A DNA stretch of 37,971 bases from an uncultured Arenicella sp. (GCA_938048185.1 CALIVT010000031.1:1-37971); one strand, 5' to 3'. Positions 8,315 to 17,427 are shown, counted from the first letter of the stretch. Program-made: numbers and translations. The notes: generated from the letters alone by a model not told the origin.

Positions 8315-9574
8315 CTAGACACGGTTCACATCTGTGTCTTTGTAAAAGTCTCGCCAAATAAACCAAAATATTCGACTCTTGAGCGTATCTAAGCGCTTTA
8401 GCACACCAGCGTTACTGCTGCCAAAGATATTGACTTGAGTAATAGCCTGTCCACTTTCATTATAAAACGCCACTAAGGAATCGTATTGCGCGTCATAGTA
8501 AATTGCGATATCACTGCCGCCGATTTTGACGTTCAGTAAACCACCTTTGCTGACCACAAAATCTTTGGTATACGCCACGTAATCGTCACCGACATTCATG
8601 CCATATACCATTTTCTTTACCGGCAGCCGATCATCAAATTCATCAATCGTTGGAAATGCAGGCTCATCTGATTGCCACTGCAATGATCTCACAGCCAGCA
8701 ACATCATCCCATCACGCACTATTGTGTCCCAAAACCTCACTAAAAAGTTATCGCTCTGTTGTTCAATGTTATTAATATACACTTCACCATCAGGATAGAG
8801 CTCTTTGAATGAGCTAAACGGCATTCTTAGGGTAGGCCATTCTTTCATACGCTGGCTTTGTTGGCCTTGACTCTCTGCGGTACCCCAAAACTGTTGAATA
8901 GGCTCACCACTATTAGTGTCCCACATCACTAAGTTATTTCGCAGTTGTGTCATCACACGCAATTTCAGAGGTTTGCCATTTATCTCTGGGGTATACGCAA
9001 TCCCCATATTAGTTAAACCGCAATAGGTCATGACCACGCGTTCGCCGTTGATTTGACCACCATCTACGATATGTGGTTGCAGCAAATAATAGTCTGCATA
9101 CGCACGTGCACCGCCATCAGTTTCAAGCACCAGCATCTCGATTTCATCAACGGAATCAAACTCAGATTTTTCATACGCCGCATGCTTCATCTGCTCAAGA
9201 TACCTAGGTGCGTCATTAACCGACACAAACGTTGCTTGTCCTTCAAACTGCTGAGGTCGAAACATCAAAATGGTATTAAACATGCCTGAATACCAATTAA
9301 ACATGCAGAATACGACCAAAGTAATGATGCCCCATTTTGGCAATAGGTTCCTGTTTTTAAACCATATAAAGACACTGGTGAACAAGGCGATAAGAGTTGC
9401 AATCGCAATAGGCCAACGGTTAAACCAAATGAACATGGTAAATTCACGACTAGACTGCACTACCCATTGACTAATATCAGCAAGGTCCTTAAAAATAAAA
9501 AAGGCGCCGACCTGAGCGGCTATCATTAAAACCCAAAAAAATATTTTACTTGTCGTAGATGCTGATTGAGTCAT
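8315..9574 (-). CDS. membrane protein with DUF3179-like domain
   Basis: 419 residues. The first ~110 contain three hydrophobic segments (around 9-29, 52-70 and 79-102), giving a membrane anchor. The remainder is soluble and contains a DUF3179-like region: YCGLTNMGIAY, then RNNLVMWDTNSGEPIQQFWGTAESQG, matching the cysteine/asparagine signature and the 'L.N...MYD..S...W.Q..G.A' pattern of that family. Its biochemical role is unknown. It is the last gene of the cyclase-ior operon, 73 bases after the beta subunit, with an AAGGTG ribosome site. It is convergent with the regulator. A cofactor, electron-transfer or transport role for the operon is possible but unproven. Confidence 0.65.
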   Translation of the reverse strand: MTQSASTTSKIFFWVLMIAAQVGAFFIFKDLADISQWVVQSSREFTMFIWFNRWPIAIATLIALFTSVFIWFKNRNLLPKWGIITLVVFCMFNWYSGMFNTILMFRPQQFEGQATFVSVNDAPRYLEQMKHAAYEKSEFDSVDEIEMLVLETDGGARAYADYYLLQPHIVDGGQINGERVVMTYCGLTNMGIAYTPEINGKPLKLRVMTQLRNNLVMWDTNSGEPIQQFWGTAESQGQQSQRMKEWPTLRMPFSSFKELYPDGEVYINNIEQQSDNFLVRFWDTIVRDGMMLLAVRSLQWQSDEPAFPTIDEFDDRLPVKKMVYGMNVGDDYVAYTKDFVVSKGGLLNVKIGGSDIAIYYDAQYDSLVAFYNESGQAITQVNIFGSSNAGVLKRLDTLKSRIFWFIWRDFYKDTDVNRV

Positions 9575-9647
9575 GTTTACACCTTATCTCTCTATACTCG
9601 TTGATTATTGTATTGCCCAAGGCGACGCGTGTTCACTAGTCTTACTA

Positions 9648-11186
9648 CTAAGCTATAACCGCCGTATTTATTTCCTTGCTTAGCTGCGAACCCGACTCTT
9701 CTGCTAGAGCAGCATCACACAGTCGAGTAATCACTTTACTTGGTTCATCGTTCTTCAAAATATTAGGCAGACTGGCAACAATGCTTGAATAGCTAGCCCA
9801 ACCGCGATCATGAGTGTCTCCATACCCCTTAATCAATCTCTGACATTGAGCAATGGATACCGCGCTTTGATAGTCGATTTTTGTGGTATTACTCACAAGC
9901 GTTAACCAATCGTCAATACGAGTATGCTCACGCTTGAAACGCAATGTGCTGCGCCTAATTGCTCGAAACTTTGCGGTGGTGTAGAGCAACAAAAAACCAC
10001 TTAACTTAGAAGTATGAATTTTGCGTTCTTTGCAAAAATAGTTCACCATTTTTCGTAACGGCGTAACACCCAAAATCAGTTTACCAAGCCAACTTGGCAT
10101 AGTATCGGCAACTTCTTCGAGCCTCGGATGCATAAACTCAATTACATGCACCACATCATCACTTCGTGCTTTAACGTGATCTTTATAACGAGTGAAACGT
10201 TTTTTTCTGATCTTCAGGTCAGCCACACGAATGGTGTCTTCGTAGGACATCCACAAAGCCAAATACCGAGCTACTTCACGGGTTAACTCAAATTTATACT
10301 GTCCACCATCGTGAGCTCTATCTGTTTTTACTAGTTTGATAAGTAGCTGAACGTAGTCGCGCGCGTAGGCCAAATCCTGATAGTCAAGTAATCGTTTTAT
10401 GCCCTCTACCGTGAACTCATGGGTCTGATCGGGTAGCTCAGATTTTACCTTTGCTAACAACATTTGTAACTCACGTTGTTTCGCTTTTGGGAATTTGAAC
10501 TTGCTTTCTTGTGAGCTATCTTTGGAGGCAACGCTGGGTTCATTAAGCAGCGCTCGAGCTCGTTCATAGCCGATCTTAAAACCGGCTAGATTCGATTCAA
10601 TCGCTTTGCCACCTTGACGAATAATGTCTTCAAATTGCGACCTCTCGAATGGTAACTGATCACTACCAGCTAGTGAACCAAACAATATGGCACTGATCAT
10701 ACAACCTGTGTCGACCGCAGCTTGATTCATATCAAAACCTATAAAATTTTTAGCGTGTTCGCGAGCACCAGCAATTATCAAGCCTGAATTGACGCGACCG
10801 TCGCCTAGCACTTCTTTCTCAACTTGCGAATAAAGGCGGTGAGTAGAAACAATAAAGGTCGTTTGCTCTGGTGTTACAATGCCGCGCATTACAGCACGAC
10901 CCGCCTCTACCAGTTCACCTGCAACTACAATATCGACATCACCCTCAACTGGCATCAAGGCCATGACCGGTTCTTTAGCGGCTTGCTTGGACAGTTCTTC
11001 AGGAAACAGTTCTATATAATAAATCGTGGAGCCAGTTCGCTGTGCGACTCCAGGTACTGAAGTATATTGAGCGTAATACTGGTTACTTTCTGCCAGTGCC
11101 ACCAACCACGATGATAAGACGCCACCACCTTGCCCACCCATGGCCGCTATTGCTAATTTTATTGGCTGCTTTGTTGTCGTGCTCAT
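9648..11186 (-). CDS. indolepyruvate-type 2-oxoacid oxidoreductase, beta subunit
   Basis: 512 residues. The N-terminal ~200 are the gamma/beta domain of 2-oxoacid:ferredoxin oxidoreductases: AAMGGQGGGVLSSWLV (about 13-28), then SVPGVAQRTGSTIYY, the usual signature. The remaining ~300 residues are the extra C-terminal domain (DUF6537-type) found in long aerobic relatives. The enzyme oxidatively decarboxylates an aryl 2-oxoacid with CoA, forming an acyl-CoA, CO2 and reduced acceptor. It starts 4 bases after the alpha-subunit stop, so the two are cotranslated. True indolepyruvate is one possible substrate; aryl-glyoxylates such as isatinate are another (see findings). Symbol left empty because the substrate is uncertain, though the relation to IorB is clear. 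Confidence 0.85.
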   Translation of the reverse strand: MSTTTKQPIKLAIAAMGGQGGGVLSSWLVALAESNQYYAQYTSVPGVAQRTGSTIYYIELFPEELSKQAAKEPVMALMPVEGDVDIVVAGELVEAGRAVMRGIVTPEQTTFIVSTHRLYSQVEKEVLGDGRVNSGLIIAGAREHAKNFIGFDMNQAAVDTGCMISAILFGSLAGSDQLPFERSQFEDIIRQGGKAIESNLAGFKIGYERARALLNEPSVASKDSSQESKFKFPKAKQRELQMLLAKVKSELPDQTHEFTVEGIKRLLDYQDLAYARDYVQLLIKLVKTDRAHDGGQYKFELTREVARYLALWMSYEDTIRVADLKIRKKRFTRYKDHVKARSDDVVHVIEFMHPRLEEVADTMPSWLGKLILGVTPLRKMVNYFCKERKIHTSKLSGFLLLYTTAKFRAIRRSTLRFKREHTRIDDWLTLVSNTTKIDYQSAVSIAQCQRLIKGYGDTHDRGWASYSSIVASLPNILKNDEPSKVITRLCDAALAEESGSQLSKEINTAVIA

Positions 11187-11190
11187 GGTC

Positions 11191-13338
11191 TTAATCTTCC
11201 ATTACCCATCGTGCATGCTTCTTTTCAATGCCGCTTTGCAAAAAGCGAATAATGGCATGTCCAATTGTGTATCTCATTTTCTCAAACCAACCGGGGTTAC
11301 GGACTAAGTCCGCTCTAAAAAATGATGGACAGAGTACCGCCGCATGAGCAACTTCACCACAAACTCCACAACCAACACAGCTTTCCTCCACCTTGGCGAC
11401 AGGATCTTCTCTTAATGGATCTGGGTTATCGGCAATCGACAAAGATGGGCAACCCGATAATCGAATACAAGAGTGATCACCAGTACAAACATCATCGTCA
11501 ATACCAAATTTTTGCTCAACGACACGCTTACCTTGCTTGATTTTTTCAACGCGTAACGGCTTTTCTCTACGAGTCTTGTTCAGCATACATTCGCCTTCGG
11601 CAACAATCACCTTTGGGCCAACATGATCGGTAGCCATCGCATCACGCAGAGCTTGCAGGCTTTGTTTAATATCGTAGGTTTGCGTTCTTCTTACCCATGT
11701 CACTCCCATGCCTTTGACCGCGTCAACAATTGGAATTTTATATTGTCGGTCATTCGCCACGGCCTTCGAAGATGGAATCCACTGACCACCGGTTGCGGCA
11801 GAATAGCCATTGTCAACCACTACAGTAATACCATCGTGCTGGTTCTCAACTGAATTACCAATGCCGCTGGTTAAGCCGTTATGCCAGAAACCACCGTCAC
11901 CCATTAAACTAATAGGTCGACGCTCATGTTTTAAATTAAATGCCGAGGAACTTGCAGCACCCAGCCCATACCCCACAATCGTATTACCTAAATTAAAAGG
12001 CGCCAGCGTGGCGAACGAATGACAACCGATATCGGCACTGACTTGTAGCGGACCGACTTCACGTTGCAGCAACTTCATTGCAGTAAAAAACGGGCGCTCA
12101 GGACAACCGGTACATAGACCAGGTGGTCTCTCCGGAATGGCCTTTGCGATCGTTTCAACGGGGATACTAATCTCATGCACCGTTTTCTTTGGCGGAGCCA
12201 GTAATTCAGGTTGCGTTTTTTTAACAAATGCTTTTATGCCGTCACGCAGCACCGCACCGGTATATTCACCCGCCTTGATTAACACATCTTTACCATAGAG
12301 CTTAGTATTGATGTCAGCCTTGCGTAATATGCTGTGCAGGTTCTGCTCGATGAAATCCGGTTGACCTTCTTCGATCATCAATACCGCGTCTTTATCACGG
12401 CAAAAATTTTCTAGCTCGTCGTCGACCAATGGATAGGAAACATTCATAACGTACAGAGGTACGTCGGAGTTACCGAAACTATCCGACAAGCCTAAACCCT
12501 GAAGCGCACGTATAACCCCATTGTAATGCCCACCCAACGTAATAATACCGACGCGGTCACTTCTTGCACCCGGCATCAGCTCATTCAGCTTGGCTTCGCG
12601 TATGTACTCTATTGCTGCTGGCCATCGGTCATTGATTTTTTCTTGTTCATGCCGAAATGTATGGGGTGGCAGAATAATCGCGTCACCCGAACCGACTGGT
12701 TTATCCAATGCCTCTTTTCGGCTAAACGCACCTTTTCGATTATCTTTAGCAATAAAGCGTCCGTGCATATGGCAAGCACGTATTCGCATTTGATACATCA
12801 CTGGCGTATTGCTGGCTTCGGATAAACGAAAACCATGCTCGACCATTTCAGTCATGGTATCTAAATTCGGCCGTGGATCTATTAACCACATTTGAGATTT
12901 CATCGCAAAAGCATGGGTTCGCTCTTGCATAATACTGGCACCCTCGCCATAGTCTTCGCCAAGGATAATAAGCGCACCACCTTTGACACCGGCTGAAGCA
13001 ATATTAGACAGCGCATCGGAGGCAACGTTGGTTCCCACCGTAGACTTCCATGTGACAGCACCACGCAATGGATAGTTGATAGACGCTGCAAGCATGGCCG
13101 CCGCAGTCGCTTCACTTGCCGAACTCTCGAAATGCACGTCGAGTTCTTCAAGCACATCGTGGGCATCTGCCAGCACGTCCATCAAATGTGACACAGGCGC
13201 ACCTTGATAGCCACCGACGTAAGATACGCCGGATTGTAGCAGGGCCTTGGTGACCGCAAGAATACCTTCACCGTGAAACTCATCTCCGTCGCTTAGGCGT
13301 AACTTCCCTATTTCTTTGACGAATGAACGCTCGGCCAT
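11191..13338 (-). CDS. indolepyruvate-type 2-oxoacid oxidoreductase, alpha subunit
   Basis: 715-residue thiamin-diphosphate and iron-sulfur subunit (IorA family). Domain order: pyrimidine-binding domain (~20-190), domain III (~260-370), CTGCPERPF at 409-417, thiamin-diphosphate domain with GDGGFWHNG near 480 and the VVDNGYSAATGGQ loop near 507-519, and a C-terminal ferredoxin-like domain with cysteines 618/624/630 and CVGCGVC at 654-660 plus Cys670. Together with the beta subunit it converts an aryl 2-oxoacid and CoA to the aroyl- or arylacetyl-CoA. The start has an AGGAG site 8 bases upstream. It lies 59 bases after the cyclase gene. Reduced ferredoxin is the expected electron product; no ferredoxin gene is in the window. 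Confidence 0.9.
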   Translation of the reverse strand: MAERSFVKEIGKLRLSDGDEFHGEGILAVTKALLQSGVSYVGGYQGAPVSHLMDVLADAHDVLEELDVHFESSASEATAAAMLAASINYPLRGAVTWKSTVGTNVASDALSNIASAGVKGGALIILGEDYGEGASIMQERTHAFAMKSQMWLIDPRPNLDTMTEMVEHGFRLSEASNTPVMYQMRIRACHMHGRFIAKDNRKGAFSRKEALDKPVGSGDAIILPPHTFRHEQEKINDRWPAAIEYIREAKLNELMPGARSDRVGIITLGGHYNGVIRALQGLGLSDSFGNSDVPLYVMNVSYPLVDDELENFCRDKDAVLMIEEGQPDFIEQNLHSILRKADINTKLYGKDVLIKAGEYTGAVLRDGIKAFVKKTQPELLAPPKKTVHEISIPVETIAKAIPERPPGLCTGCPERPFFTAMKLLQREVGPLQVSADIGCHSFATLAPFNLGNTIVGYGLGAASSSAFNLKHERRPISLMGDGGFWHNGLTSGIGNSVENQHDGITVVVDNGYSAATGGQWIPSSKAVANDRQYKIPIVDAVKGMGVTWVRRTQTYDIKQSLQALRDAMATDHVGPKVIVAEGECMLNKTRREKPLRVEKIKQGKRVVEQKFGIDDDVCTGDHSCIRLSGCPSLSIADNPDPLREDPVAKVEESCVGCGVCGEVAHAAVLCPSFFRADLVRNPGWFEKMRYTIGHAIIRFLQSGIEKKHARWVMED

Positions 13339-13397
13339 TTAAATGCTCCTACTTAGAACAATCTGTAAGTTATGCAAGCCCAATGTTGTGTTCAAGC

Positions 13398-14180
13398 CTA
13401 TTCAGGCACAAGTGCCAGTACGCGTAACGGGCTACCTGAACCATTCAAAATTTTCAACGGCGCACTGATAATCACCGCGCCAGTGGCGGGCAACTTATCT
13501 AGGTTTGTCATGCACTGTAAACCGTATTTGCCAGATCCCATAAAAAAGTAATGGTGTGGATACGGTGGGTCAAAACTGAATGCTTGACCTGCGTCGGTCC
13601 CTACGGTTTCGCAACCAAAGCCGATCACATCGCGCTCTTCGATCATCCAACGACACGCGGCGACATCTGGCCCGGGAGAATGCGCACCATCTTTTTGCAT
13701 GTTGGTGTAGTTATCAGGATCAGCAATTTTTCGCCAATCTGACCGTAAAAATACCCACGAACCCGCCGCAATAGTTCCGTGCTGCGCTTCCCAACTCTCT
13801 AAATGTTCTACGGTTAAAATAAAGCCTTTATCTGCGGCAACTTCGGCAGAACAATCAATCACCACAACCGGCGCAATCATGTCTTCAACTATCAAGGTGT
13901 CGGTCGACGCATTTGGAAGGTCTTTACCTGTAACCCAGTGACATGGTGCATCAAAATGCGTGCCAGTGTGCTCGCTGAGAGTAATGTTCTGCCAATACCA
14001 TGCGGGGCCATCACCATCGTACTTAGAAATTACTTCCGCGCTAAATGGAAGCGCCTGATTAAACTCTTCTGGCAATTGAATTGTCGGGTACTCTGGGCGC
14101 AAGGTCTCGGTAAGATCAACCACCTTAATACCGCCTTGTGTAATCCCAGCAATTAAATCGCTCAATACTGATGCTGACAT
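13398..14180 (-). CDS. cyclase-family metal-dependent hydrolase (isatin hydrolase/arylformamidase type)
   Basis: 260 residues with the family metal signature HTGTHFDAPCH at 71-81 (His71, His75, Asp77, His81). The family includes KynB arylformamidase, isatin hydrolase and polyketide cyclase-like proteins, which open cyclic or formyl amides with a divalent metal. KynB proteins are usually near 210 residues; 260 fits isatin hydrolases and other long members better. It is the first gene of an operon with the 2-oxoacid oxidoreductase, which would suit a product that is an aryl-2-oxoacid, such as isatinate. That substrate is inference. A tandem XylS-like operator and candidate promoter lie about 110-175 bases upstream. 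GAGG precedes the ATG. Confidence 0.8.
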   Translation of the reverse strand: MSASVLSDLIAGITQGGIKVVDLTETLRPEYPTIQLPEEFNQALPFSAEVISKYDGDGPAWYWQNITLSEHTGTHFDAPCHWVTGKDLPNASTDTLIVEDMIAPVVVIDCSAEVAADKGFILTVEHLESWEAQHGTIAAGSWVFLRSDWRKIADPDNYTNMQKDGAHSPGPDVAACRWMIEERDVIGFGCETVGTDAGQAFSFDPPYPHHYFFMGSGKYGLQCMTNLDKLPATGAVIISAPLKILNGSGSPLRVLALVPE

Positions 14181-14293
14181 AATTAATCCTCTGTTGGTTT
14201 AGTTAAGTTAGCCTGCACAATCTGGCATCCACTTAACCATTTTCATCAAAAATTCTGCTTCTTTAACTATTTTTTCTCGAATACAGACGACAG

Positions 14294-14322
14294 TATCTAA
14301 CTTAAGCGATAGCCAGCAATAT
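14294..14322 (-). promoter_or_regulatory. candidate activator-dependent promoter of the cyclase-ior operon
   Basis: Minus-strand ATATTG (14322-14317), 17 bases, TAGATA (14299-14294). The -35 begins two bases into the GAATA end of the proximal operator repeat, the same register as at the TonB receptor promoter. This gives a leader of roughly 105 bases before the cyclase ATG. Confidence 0.5.
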
Positions 14323-14355
14323 TCAGTTTCTGCACATAATGTGCGCTCACTGCAT
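14318..14355. promoter_or_regulatory. second tandem XylS/AraC-type operator
   Basis: Read on the minus strand: TGCA-GTGAGC-GCACA (from 14354) and TGCA-GAAACT-GAATA (from 14334), again exactly 20 bases apart. Compared with the copies at 7144-7180 the TGCA ends and central bases are conserved and the distal repeat is more degenerate. The site is upstream of the cyclase start and just past the end of the thiolase gene, so its target must be the cyclase-ior operon. Confidence 0.6.
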
Positions 14356-14389
14356 CTAATTAAACGATAACTCAAACTGATTTGATCTC

Positions 14390-15598
14390 TTAACGGCAGC
14401 GCTCAATAATTATGGACAAGCCCTGCCCAACGCCAACACACATTGTACACAAAGCATAACGGCCCTCAATTTCTTCAAGTTGACGCAAGGCGGTGTAGAC
14501 AATTCGTGCACCAGACATGCCAAGCGGGTGCCCAAGCGCAATAGCACCACCTTTACTATTTACACGCTCATCTTCATCGCTGAGACCTAGCCCCCTCAAT
14601 ACCGCTAGAGCTTGAGCGGCAAATGCCTCATTGAGCTCAATTACATCCATATCAGGCAGGGACAGCCCCGACATATTCAGCACTTTTAGAGTCGCTGGAA
14701 CAGGACCAATTCCCATCACGCTTGGCTCTACTCCCGCACTTGCCATAGCCACAACTCGGCCTCGCGGCAGCAAACCATATTTTGATACACCACGGTCATT
14801 CGCCAACAGCAAGGCGCTCGCTCCGTCATTGACGCCTGATGCATTTCCTGCGGTGACGGTACCATTTTTTTTAAACGGGGTTGGCAGCGTTGCCAGTTTT
14901 TCAACAGTGGTATCTGCGCGGATATGCTCATCCTGCGTTACCTCTATAGGCTCGGCGCGTCGCTGAGGAATTTCGACCGCAACAATCTCATCATCAAAAA
15001 ACTCAGCGGCTTGTGCATCACCGGCTTTTTTTTGGCTGGCAGAAGCAAACACGTCTTGATCTTGACGTGAAATGGTGTATTTCTCTGCGAGGTTCTCAGC
15101 GGTTTCTGGCATTGATTCCGTACCGTGTTGGGCTTGCAATGCTTTGTTAATAAAACGCCACCCAATCGTCGTATCGTATATCTGGGCATTACGACTAAAC
15201 GCGGCCTCGGCTTTTGGCATAACCAGCGGAGAACGCGACATAGATTCCACGCCACCGGCGACAATAATTTCCGATTCATTTAATTTTAATGATCTTGCCG
15301 CATGACCAATTGCTTCCATGCCTGAGCCACACAAACGGTTTACCGTTACGCCAGCGACAGTGACACTTAACCCTGCAAGCAGAGATGCCATGCGCGCCAC
15401 ATTACGATTATCTTCACCCGCTTGATTGGCGCACCCGAGTATCACTTCGTCGACTGTATTCCAGTCTAGATGAGGGTTTCTAGTTTTCAGCGCGCGAATT
15501 GGTATCGCTGCAAGATCATCGGCGCGAACATTCGAAAGAGCACCGCCATAGCGACCTATCGGCGTTCGAATTCCATCACAAATATAAGCATTTTTCAT
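14390..15598 (-). CDS. acetyl-CoA acyltransferase (thiolase, beta-ketoadipyl-CoA thiolase-like)
   Basis: 402-residue biosynthetic/degradative thiolase with the complete active site: nucleophile Cys90 in NRLCGSGM, His357 in ALGHPLGMSG, and acid/base Cys387 in CTMCVGVGQG. The N-terminal IRTPIGRYGG and overall pattern are closest to PcaF/PaaJ enzymes that cleave 3-oxoadipyl-CoA. In this cluster it likely cleaves a 3-oxo-dicarboxylyl- or 3-oxopimelyl-CoA to acetyl-CoA and a shorter acyl-CoA such as glutaryl-CoA, the substrate of the dehydrogenase at the head of the same operon. It is the last gene of the gcdH-thioesterase-thiolase operon, 30 bases after the thioesterase. Confidence 0.9.
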   Translation of the reverse strand: MKNAYICDGIRTPIGRYGGALSNVRADDLAAIPIRALKTRNPHLDWNTVDEVILGCANQAGEDNRNVARMASLLAGLSVTVAGVTVNRLCGSGMEAIGHAARSLKLNESEIIVAGGVESMSRSPLVMPKAEAAFSRNAQIYDTTIGWRFINKALQAQHGTESMPETAENLAEKYTISRQDQDVFASASQKKAGDAQAAEFFDDEIVAVEIPQRRAEPIEVTQDEHIRADTTVEKLATLPTPFKKNGTVTAGNASGVNDGASALLLANDRGVSKYGLLPRGRVVAMASAGVEPSVMGIGPVPATLKVLNMSGLSLPDMDVIELNEAFAAQALAVLRGLGLSDEDERVNSKGGAIALGHPLGMSGARIVYTALRQLEEIEGRYALCTMCVGVGQGLSIIIERCR

Positions 15599-15628
15599 AA
15601 TATGTAAACGCCACCAAATAGGGTTGGA

Positions 15629-16036
15629 TTAGGTTTCCATCATTAGCTTTTTAAGTTCGGCAGGTATCTCATCGGCGTTGAATTCACCTGACAAACCTTT
15701 AACGATATACACCATCGTGAGCTTAGCCTTCAAGCGACTTTCTCCACCACAAACGGCCTCTAAAGCGACGTTAATAGAGCTTTCGCCGAGCTGCAGCAGT
15801 GAAAGAGAGAACGTTAATACATCACCAAGCTGACTCGGACGATTAAAATCAACGTCAATATGCGCTGCAGGAACACCCGCGTTAAATTCATCATGCAAAC
15901 GTCGAAAATCATAACCCAGCTGGCCTTCGCACCATTCTTCTATCACCTGGTTGAACATTTCAAAGTAACGAGGGTAGAACACGATTCCAGCAAAATCGAC
16001 ATGATTAAATCGGACTTTAATATCGGTTTTAAACAT
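15629..16036 (-). CDS. acyl-CoA thioesterase, 4HBT (hotdog) family
   Basis: 135-residue single hotdog-fold thioesterase. The N-terminal VRFNHVDFAGIVFYPRYFEMFNQ matches the 4-hydroxybenzoyl-CoA thioesterase signature, with Asp in HVDFAGIV as the expected catalytic acid. I place the start at the ATG at 16036; an in-frame TTG five codons upstream (16051) is possible, but neither has a strong ribosome site. It lies between gcdH and thiolase in one minus-strand operon. It probably releases CoA from stalled aromatic or dicarboxylic thioesters, as many aryl-CoA pathways carry such a housekeeping hydrolase; the substrate is not determined. Confidence 0.85.
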   Translation of the reverse strand: MFKTDIKVRFNHVDFAGIVFYPRYFEMFNQVIEEWCEGQLGYDFRRLHDEFNAGVPAAHIDVDFNRPSQLGDVLTFSLSLLQLGESSINVALEAVCGGESRLKAKLTMVYIVKGLSGEFNADEIPAELKKLMMET

Positions 16037-16082
16037 ATCAGCTACGCCCAATAGTGCATTTCAAATTCAATTTAGCAAGTAC

Positions 16083-17279
16083 CTATTGAAACGCCTGTAA
16101 GCCAGTTTGAGCTCGCCCTAAAATTAACGCATGTATATCGTGCGTGCCTTCATAGGTATTCACCGCTTCTAAATTCATTGCATGGCGAATAATATGAAAT
16201 TCATCAGCAACACCATTGCCTCCATGCATATCGCGCGCGATTCTGGCAATCTCTAAAGCCTTACCACAATTATTACGTTTCATTAATGAGACAGATTCAG
16301 GTCCAGTTGCGCCTTTATCAATTGCGCGGCCAGTCGCCAACGCACCGTTTAAACCCAATGCAATATCAGTCTGCATATCGGCAAGTTTCTTCTGTACTAG
16401 TTGATTAGCAGCAAGCGGTTTGCCAAATTGCTTTCTATCCATCGTGTATTGACGAGCGGCGTGCCAGCAAAATTCCGCAGCGCCCATCGAGCCCCACGCG
16501 ATACCGTAACGCGCGCGATTGAGGCAACCAAACGGCCCGCCTAGGCCAGAGATATTTGGTAGCAAATTTTCTTCTGGAACAAACACTTCGTCCATTACGA
16601 TTTCACCAGTGATCGAGGCTCTCAATGAGAATTTGCCTTCCACTTTAGGCGCGCTTAAACCTTCCCAACCTTTCTCTAAGATAAACCCACGAATTTTACC
16701 GTCGTCAGTCTTACCCCAGACTACAAATACATCGGCTATAGGCGAGTTAGTGATCCACATTTTAGCGCCGCTTAAGCGATATCCGCCATCGACTGAGCGC
16801 GCTCTGGTAACCATTGAGCCGGGATCTGAACCGTGATCTGGCTCCGTCAAACCAAAGCAGCCAACGGTTTCGCCAGACGCAAGCTTGGGTAGATACTTAC
16901 TACGTTGATCTTCAGAGCCATAAGCATAGATCGGGTACATAACCAGACTCGATTGGACGCTCATCGCAGAACGATAACCTGAATCAACTCGCTCTACTTC
17001 TCGTGCAATCAACCCATAGCTGACATAGTTAAGACCTGAGCCGCCGTATTGCTCAGGCAAAGTAGAGCCTAATAGGCCGAGCTCACCAAATTGATTCATG
17101 ATGGTACGATCAAATACCTCGTGACGATTGGCCTCTACGATCCCTGGCATCAGTTTGTCTTGGCAAAACGCGCGTGCGGTCTCCATGATCATGCCTTCTT
17201 CGTCAGACAGATTACTGTTAAAGCACAAGGGGTCTTCCCAATTAAAAGTCCCTTCTACGGTTGCAATATTGCCACTCAT
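16083..17279 (-). CDS. gcdH: glutaryl-CoA dehydrogenase
   Basis: 398-residue FAD enzyme that oxidises and decarboxylates glutaryl-CoA to crotonyl-CoA. The sequence carries long stretches characteristic of Gcd[23 protein letters not shown] (with the substrate-carboxylate Arg), [32 protein letters not shown] and the C-terminal [20 protein letters not shown], with catalytic Glu377. Length is normal for the family. The ATG at 17279 is preferred over a TTG four codons upstream because GGAG lies seven bases before it. It heads an operon with thioesterase and thiolase and is divergent from an SDR. It implies that the upper pathway delivers glutaryl-CoA, as expected after ring opening and thiolysis of a C7 dicarboxylyl-CoA. 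Confidence 0.93.
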   Translation of the reverse strand: MSGNIATVEGTFNWEDPLCFNSNLSDEEGMIMETARAFCQDKLMPGIVEANRHEVFDRTIMNQFGELGLLGSTLPEQYGGSGLNYVSYGLIAREVERVDSGYRSAMSVQSSLVMYPIYAYGSEDQRSKYLPKLASGETVGCFGLTEPDHGSDPGSMVTRARSVDGGYRLSGAKMWITNSPIADVFVVWGKTDDGKIRGFILEKGWEGLSAPKVEGKFSLRASITGEIVMDEVFVPEENLLPNISGLGGPFGCLNRARYGIAWGSMGAAEFCWHAARQYTMDRKQFGKPLAANQLVQKKLADMQTDIALGLNGALATGRAIDKGATGPESVSLMKRNNCGKALEIARIARDMHGGNGVADEFHIIRHAMNLEAVNTYEGTHDIHALILGRAQTGLQAFQ

Positions 17280-17376
17280 GGTGATCTCCAATTTACAAAA
17301 TTAAATGAAAAGCTCGCACTTAGCGACGAACAACCAGATTGCCACGATGTTAAGTGAATAGCGTTAAACGACTCGA

Positions 17377-17405
17377 ATATTCATACACTAAAAACTTTAT
17401 GTCAA
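17377..17405 (-). promoter_or_regulatory. sigma-70 promoter of the gcdH operon
   Basis: Minus-strand TTGACA (17405-17400), 17 bases, GAATAT (17382-17377), giving a leader of about 90 bases. It is back to back with the promoter of the divergent SDR; the two -35 boxes are 26 bases apart. Confidence 0.55.
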
Positions 17406-17427
17406 TAACTTTCTTACTTAAAATATT

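Noticed and set aside
13398-14180. Assignment of the cyclase as KynB kynurenine formamidase
   Set aside because: Length exceeds typical KynB and no tryptophan dioxygenase or kynureninase is present; the call is kept at family level.
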